Positions 38,477-42,183 of a stretch of 42,183 bases of DNA are shown in pieces. This DNA is from Streptomyces sp. Isolate_45 (lineage in GTDB: Bacteria; Actinomycetota; Actinomycetes; Streptomycetales; Streptomycetaceae). Every line of letters starts with the position of its first letter. The stretch's first letter is position 1. The notes beneath the pieces are model-generated. The model was given only the letters and a program-made list of their open reading frames with translations, was not told the DNA's origin and did no database searches. A program made the position numbers and the translations under genes. Location: assembly GCF_024721315.2 (NCBI RefSeq), contig NZ_JANFAK020000069.1:1-42183 (forward strand), in the 5' to 3' direction.

Positions 38477-38589
38477 GCCCGGGACGGATCCCGCGCCGCG
38501 GGGAGCGTCCCGTCGGGCGCGGCGCGGCGCTTCGCGGCCGCCGTCGGCCGGGGGAGCTCCCGGCCGCGGCCCGTGCCGCCCGCTCGGGA

Positions 38590-39411
38590 TCAGACCTCGC
38601 GCCACCGGGCCATCGCCCAGGAGAACACTCCGAAGAGCATCAGCCCGACGGCGACCACGACCAGCAGCCACGGCCCCGCAGCGGTCTGGGTGAACGCCCT
38701 CAGCGTGTCGTCCGTGCCCTTGGCCTGCGCCGGGTCGTAGCGCACCGCCGCGTACACGATGAAGCCCCCGACCGCGGTGAACACGGCGCCCCGGGCCGCC
38801 CCACCGGCCACCCCGATGAAGGTGACGGCCTTGCGCAACCCCTGCGACACACCGTTCATGGAGAGGTGCTTGAGGAAGCTGCGCCTGATCGCCTGCACGG
38901 CGATGACCACACCCGCGACGGCGATCCCGAGGCCGGCCGCACCCACGAGCCACTGACCGGCGGGCAGGTCCAGCGCCTTCGCCGTCACATCGCGGGACTG
39001 CTGGTCCCCGGAACTCCCGCCACCGCCCGCCGCGAACGACAGGACGGAGAACGCGACCGCCGCGTAGAAGACCGTCCGGCCGGCCGAGGCCAGCCGCTTC
39101 GTCGGCTTGCCGCCGTCGGGTCCGGCCGCGCCGAAGACCGCCTCCGACAGGCGCCACAGCATCATTCCGACGAGCCCGATGCCGACGGCCCAGATGAGGA
39201 CGACGCCGAAGGGCTTGCCCGCGAGTTCCTGGAGGGCGCCCTGCCGGTCGGCTTCCTGGCCCCCGCCACCGAAGGCCACGCGCAGGGCCAGCAGCCCGAT
39301 CAGCGCGTAGAGCACCCCGCGTGCCACGAGTCCGCTGCGGGCGGTGACCTCCCGGCCGTCGCCGCCACGAGAAGCGGTCCGCACGCCCTTGTTCGCGATC
39401 ACGTTGTTCAT
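38590..39411 (-). CDS. DUF1206 membrane protein
   Basis: Integral membrane protein of 273 residues built from three repeats of a two-helix unit, the DUF1206 pattern. Each repeat starts with a basic/small-residue helix: ARSGLVARGVLYALIGLLAL near 24, SAGRTVFYAAVAFSVLSFA near 108, GGAARGAVFTAVGGFIVYAAV near 203. No function is known for the family. ATG 39411 shares its A with the upstream stop (TGATG), so translation is coupled to the SRPBCC gene. A role with membrane stress or lipid is sometimes suggested by such pairings, but nothing here proves it. Confidence 0.88.
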   Translation of the reverse strand: MNNVIANKGVRTASRGGDGREVTARSGLVARGVLYALIGLLALRVAFGGGGQEADRQGALQELAGKPFGVVLIWAVGIGLVGMMLWRLSEAVFGAAGPDGGKPTKRLASAGRTVFYAAVAFSVLSFAAGGGGSSGDQQSRDVTAKALDLPAGQWLVGAAGLGIAVAGVVIAVQAIRRSFLKHLSMNGVSQGLRKAVTFIGVAGGAARGAVFTAVGGFIVYAAVRYDPAQAKGTDDTLRAFTQTAAGPWLLVVVAVGLMLFGVFSWAMARWREV

Positions 39412-39866
39412 CACGGCCGGACCTCGCCCCGGCCGGCGCCGGTTTCGGTTCCGCGCGACTCGATGAACACCTTGAACCGCTTCAGATCGCCGGCGACCTG
39501 GCGCTTGACGATGCCGAGCTTGTCGGCGACGGTCTCGGCCACCCCGTCCGGTATCCAAGTCATGTGCAGGACAACCTTGGTGGTGCTCGCGTCGATCGGT
39601 TGGAAGGTGACCATGCCGGCCTGACGCGGTTCACCGTCCACCGTCATCCACGCGACGCGCCGGTCCGGGTGCCGGTCGGTGATCTGCGCGTCGAACTCCC
39701 GGTGCACCCCGTTCACGTTCGTCACCCAGTGGGTGAGGGTGTCGGTGTGCTGGTCGACCCGTTCGACGCCTTCCATGAAGGCCGGGAACGCGTCGAACCG
39801 CGTCCACTGGTTGTAGGCCGTGCGTACGGGGACGTTGACCTCCACGTACTCCTCGACGTGCGACAT
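39411..39866 (-). CDS. SRPBCC-family (polyketide-cyclase-like) protein
   Basis: Small soluble protein of 151 residues with the START/SRPBCC fold, a deep hydrophobic-ligand pocket. Typical parts are VEVNVPVRTAYNQWTRFDAF near the N-terminus (EVNVPVxxAYNQW), PAFMEGVERV, and the end IVKRQVAGDLKRFKVFIES. ATG 39866 is chosen because GGAAGGGG lies at proper spacing. The family binds lipids, polyketides or hydrophobic compounds; this YndB/cyclase-dehydrase-like subgroup has no fixed role. It is coupled to the DUF1206 membrane gene, so a ligand shared with the membrane is a possible theme. Confidence 0.88.
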   Translation of the reverse strand: MSHVEEYVEVNVPVRTAYNQWTRFDAFPAFMEGVERVDQHTDTLTHWVTNVNGVHREFDAQITDRHPDRRVAWMTVDGEPRQAGMVTFQPIDASTTKVVLHMTWIPDGVAETVADKLGIVKRQVAGDLKRFKVFIESRGTETGAGRGEVRP

Positions 39867-40347
39867 GCGCACCCCTTCCGTGTCGTCGGCTGCCCGCACC
39901 CCGGCGGTGCGGTGCGGAGCGCCGATCCGAGGGCCTTTCAGGGCCCGACTACTCGGCTACCCGGCCGCATGCGCCGCATGCGCGGGTTGTCGGGCGCCGG
40001 GCCAGGTCAGGCGTACCGGCGGTCGTACGAGCACCGGTAAAGCAGGACGGCGGCCGCACGCGGTGCCCGGGGGGACGGGACACCGGCGTGCGACCGCCGA
40101 TCTCGGCGACTCACCGCCCCGCTCGAACGGTGACTCGCCGACACTCACCCGTATGGCCCGGATCCGGAGGCCGAAACAGGAGCCCGCGAAAAATCTCCTG
40201 ACGGTGGCCGACCCAAGCCCCCGCCGCAGCCCCCGCCCCGGCCTCCGCGCCGCTGTCGCGCCCACCCCGGGGCCGGACCCCCGGTGTCGGCTCCACCCGG
40301 CGGGGCAAGCGCGTGAAGTCCATGCCGCCTACATCCGCTGAGGAGAT
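39867..40347. other. gene-free divergent region before mscS-type gene
   Basis: No supported gene in 481 bases; divergent promoters for the SRPBCC and MscS genes should be here. There is a direct repeat GCATGCGCC/GCATGCGCG near 39966-39984. An 11-of-12 inverted repeat, GGCGACTCACCG (40105-40116) and CGGTGACTCGCC (40128-40139), could be an operator or terminator. A small AT-rich patch (GCGAAAAATCTCC, about 40186-40198) lies 150 bases before mscS. A 62-codon frame at 40153 lacks a ribosome site and is rejected. Confidence 0.45.
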
Positions 40348-41454
40348 ATGAACAGCGCTCTTCGCTTGCTGACCGTCCTGGGGGGCTCGCTCCTGCTGAC
40401 CTTCGTGGCCGGCTGGGCCGTCGACCTGCTCCTGCGCCGGGCCGACGCGCGCCACCCCGAAACGCCCCTGTGGAACCTGCTGCGCCGCTGCCGCCGTGCC
40501 CTGCAGATCGTGCTGCTCGCCGCCCTGCTGCGGGGCGCGTACCGGCAGATCGCCTGGCCACCGCTGCAGGACAACGCCGCCACCGTGGGCCGGATCCTCT
40601 CGCTCACCCTGATAGGCGCGGGGGCCTGGCTGATCGTGGCCGTGACCTCCGCCGTCGTCGAGTCGGCGTACGCCCGCTACGCGACCAGCACCCGCGACCC
40701 GGCCCGGGTGCGCCGTGTCCGCACCCAGGTGACGCTGATCATGCGGGTCGTGACGGTCGTCGTGGCCGTCGTCGCCATCGCCGCGATGCTCCTCACCTTC
40801 CCGAGCTTCCGCGCGCTCGGCACCTCGATGCTCGCCTCCGCCGGAATCATCGGAATCGTGGCCGGCGTCGCCGCCCAGTCCACCCTCGGCAACCTCTTCG
40901 CCGGATTCCAGATCGCGTTCGGAGACATGGTCCGCATCGGGGACACGGTCGTGGTGGCCGGTGAGTGGGGAGTGGTCGAGGACGTCACCCTCACGTTCCT
41001 CGCCGTACGGACCTGGGACGAACGCCGGATCACGATGCCCGTCTCGTACTTCACCACCCGGCCCTTCGAGAACTGGTCCCGGGGCGGCGTCCAGATGACC
41101 GGCACCGTCTTCTTCCACTGCGACCACTCCGCACCGGTGGACCTCATGCGCGACAAGGTGCACGAGATCCTGCACCACTGCCCGGAGTGGGACGGCCGGG
41201 GCTGGGACGTCGCCGTCACCGAGACGACCCCCTCCACCATGGTGGTGCGCGCGATCGTCACGGCCAAGGACGCCGACGACCTGTGGACCGTCCGCTGCGC
41301 GGTACGGGAACAGCTGATCGCCTGGCTCACGGAGAAGCACCCGGACGCCCTGCCCCGGCTGGTCCTCGCCGCGGCACCCGAGGCCGCGGGCCCGTCACTC
41401 GACGGGCCGTTCGGCGGGGCGGCCCCGCGCGGTACGAAGGGCGGGCCGGCTTGA
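40348..41454 (+). CDS. MscS-family small-conductance mechanosensitive channel
   Basis: Membrane channel of 368 residues that would open under membrane tension and release solutes during hypo-osmotic shock. Helices are at about 5-25, 46-65, 80-105 and 128-150. The pore-lining TM3 is MLASAGIIGIVAGVAAQSTLGNLFAGFQIAF (about 157-187, given here in two overlapping parts). The beta domain that follows has GDMVRIGD and FENWSRG. A C-terminal alpha/beta domain ends near 345, then a Gly/Ala tail. GAGGAGAT lies just before ATG 40348. It has no partner genes and is followed by strong hairpins, so it is probably monocistronic. Confidence 0.92.
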   Translation: MNSALRLLTVLGGSLLLTFVAGWAVDLLLRRADARHPETPLWNLLRRCRRALQIVLLAALLRGAYRQIAWPPLQDNAATVGRILSLTLIGAGAWLIVAVTSAVVESAYARYATSTRDPARVRRVRTQVTLIMRVVTVVVAVVAIAAMLLTFPSFRALGTSMLASAGIIGIVAGVAAQSTLGNLFAGFQIAFGDMVRIGDTVVVAGEWGVVEDVTLTFLAVRTWDERRITMPVSYFTTRPFENWSRGGVQMTGTVFFHCDHSAPVDLMRDKVHEILHHCPEWDGRGWDVAVTETTPSTMVVRAIVTAKDADDLWTVRCAVREQLIAWLTEKHPDALPRLVLAAAPEAAGPSLDGPFGGAAPRGTKGGPA

Positions 41455-41465
41455 CCGGCTCCGTC

Positions 41466-41590
41466 CACCACGTGGTGCACGGAGGGGCCCTCTGTGTGAG
41501 CGTGGAGGTGCCCGGTCCAGGAGCGGGGGCGAACCCCCGCGCGTGTGGCAGGGGTCCGGCGGGCGGCACGGCCCGACCGGACCCCTGCCA
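41466..41590 (+). terminator. palindrome plus two stacked hairpins after mscS-type gene
   Basis: Three structures occur in a row. CACCACGTGGTG (41466-41477) is a perfect palindrome. GCGGGGG-CGAA-CCCCCGC (41523-41540) is a 7-bp hairpin with tetraloop. TGGCAGGGGTCCGG (41546-41559) pairs perfectly with CCGGACCCCTGCCA (41577-41590), giving a 14-bp stem whose loop can form five further pairs. The last is a very strong terminator. Confidence 0.85.
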
Positions 41591-41664
41591 CTGCCGCACG
41601 TTCGGGACGAACAGGTTCCGAGCCCGGCGAGGTTCCGCCCGAGAACGACATGACACGGCACGAC

Positions 41665-41684
41665 ACAGCACAGCACAGCACAGC
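41665..41684 (+). repeat. four ACAGC pentamers before small unknown gene
   Basis: ACAGC is repeated four times in tandem, flanked by related ACACG/CGACG units (about 41650-41702). It ends about 30 bases before the small gene at 41717, within its presumed leader. Unit number could vary by slippage. Confidence 0.8.
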
Positions 41685-41716
41685 ACGACGCGACGCGACA
41701 CGAGAGGTGGCACCCG

Positions 41717-42085
41717 ATGACCAGCCAGGACAAGGACAACCCCGTGGCCGAAGTGGGAGTGACGGTCGGCGACTGTTCTCCGGAGGACGCGCACACCGTC
41801 CTCGACCTGCTCGAACACTCCTTCTCCGCGGAGTCCGGCGCCGGCCGGTCCGCCGGATCCGGTCGCAGCGCGACCGTGTGGAGCGCGACCCTCGACGCGG
41901 CGAAGCCGACGGCGGGACAGGCAAACCCCGTTCGGCTCACGGACACCGTCAGCGTCACCCTCCAAGGAGGACCCCGCGCGGTCGAGCGGGTGAAGGCGGC
42001 ACTCGCCGGTCACTTCACGGTCGAGGACACGGGCGCCGTCTCGGGCGACCAGGAACAGGAGATCGGACTGCGCGTCCGCTCCTGA
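41717..42085 (+). CDS. small unknown protein, possibly ACT/BON-like alpha-beta fold
   Basis: Acidic soluble protein of 122 residues. I do not recognise a family. It shows strand-helix alternation (VAEVGVTVGDCSPEDAHTVL, helix to SFSAE, a Gly/Ser loop, TVWSATLDA, VSVTLQGGPRAVERVKAALAG), a plausible two-layer alpha/beta domain. One cysteine (Cys20). ATG 41717 follows GAGAGG at good spacing. The strong terminator upstream separates it from the mscS-type gene, so it must have its own promoter in the repeat-rich stretch 41591-41700. It was probably annotated as hypothetical in relatives; nothing downstream in the window helps. Confidence 0.7.
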   Translation: MTSQDKDNPVAEVGVTVGDCSPEDAHTVLDLLEHSFSAESGAGRSAGSGRSATVWSATLDAAKPTAGQANPVRLTDTVSVTLQGGPRAVERVKAALAGHFTVEDTGAVSGDQEQEIGLRVRS

Positions 42086-42183
42086 CCGGCCGGGCCGTGG
42101 GGGACGGGCCCGTGGCGGCCTGTCCCGCGGCGCGCCGACGGTCACGGGCACAGAGCCGTGCCGGTCACGGCGGCCGGCCCGAC

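Noticed and set aside
38429..38480. CRISPR or tandem-repeat array
   Set aside because: The tract is homopolymeric with no repeat-spacer structure.
39900..40040. tRNA-like stretch near GGGCCCGACTACTCGG
   Set aside because: No cloverleaf with acceptor and T-arm consensus could be formed.
40153..40341. 62-codon frame upstream of the mechanosensitive channel gene
   Set aside because: No ribosome site, Arg/Pro-rich composition and no recognisable features.

Overview
The window is very GC-rich, uses GTG starts freely, and carries MelC-type tyrosinase, KstR-like and SpoIIE-phosphatase families. Together these point to the chromosome of a Streptomyces or a close relative. I see no rRNA, tRNA, CRISPR array, phage or insertion sequence. 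All names come from recognising motifs by eye; nothing was searched.

Region 1 (215-9648) is a membrane redox block. A PucR-type regulator is followed by a haem-b membrane protein with NOX/ferric-reductase histidine spacing. Overlapping it by four bases is a NuoF-like flavoprotein fused to a ferredoxin. Next come two lipoproteins (the first with two YxFxxD secreted repeats), a membrane-anchored sulfite-oxidase-type molybdoprotein and a fasciclin lipoprotein. The simplest reading is a chain that moves electrons from a cytoplasmic dinucleotide across the membrane to extracytoplasmic acceptors.

Region 2 (9772-18720) is mixed housekeeping and accessory. It holds a MarR/DoxX divergon with a clear double operator, a DUF1232 protein, a GH15 glycosidase, a secreted serine hydrolase, a GAF-PAS-GAF-SpoIIE phosphatase, a methyltransferase and an HSL-type esterase.

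Region 3 (18796-28524) is metabolic. It has the threonine-to-glycine pair tdh-kbl with a LysR gene, an 1131-residue helical-repeat protein of unknown role, and a DeoR-controlled pair (sugar isomerase SIS protein and class II aldolase) with a phased operator.

Region 4 (28599-32752) holds a Tat-exported unknown protein, a decay scar made of fragments of a luciferase-like oxidoreductase and a zinc alcohol dehydrogenase, an ATP-grasp protein, an acyl-CoA dehydrogenase behind a KstR-type site, and a chloramphenicol-phosphotransferase-like kinase.

Region 5 (33093-38416) is the most operon-like accessory unit: class II aldolase/adducin protein, six-helix membrane protein, FAD/NAD(P) protein, tyrosinase chaperone MelC1, tyrosinase MelC2 and a secreted calycin-like protein resembling phenolic acid decarboxylase/MoaF without the usual catalytic residues. 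It ends at an extreme poly-G/poly-C tract. It may be an undescribed phenol- or catechol-processing pathway.

Region 6 (38590-42085) has a DUF1206 membrane protein coupled to an SRPBCC protein, an MscS-type channel with strong hairpins behind it, and a small unknown protein.
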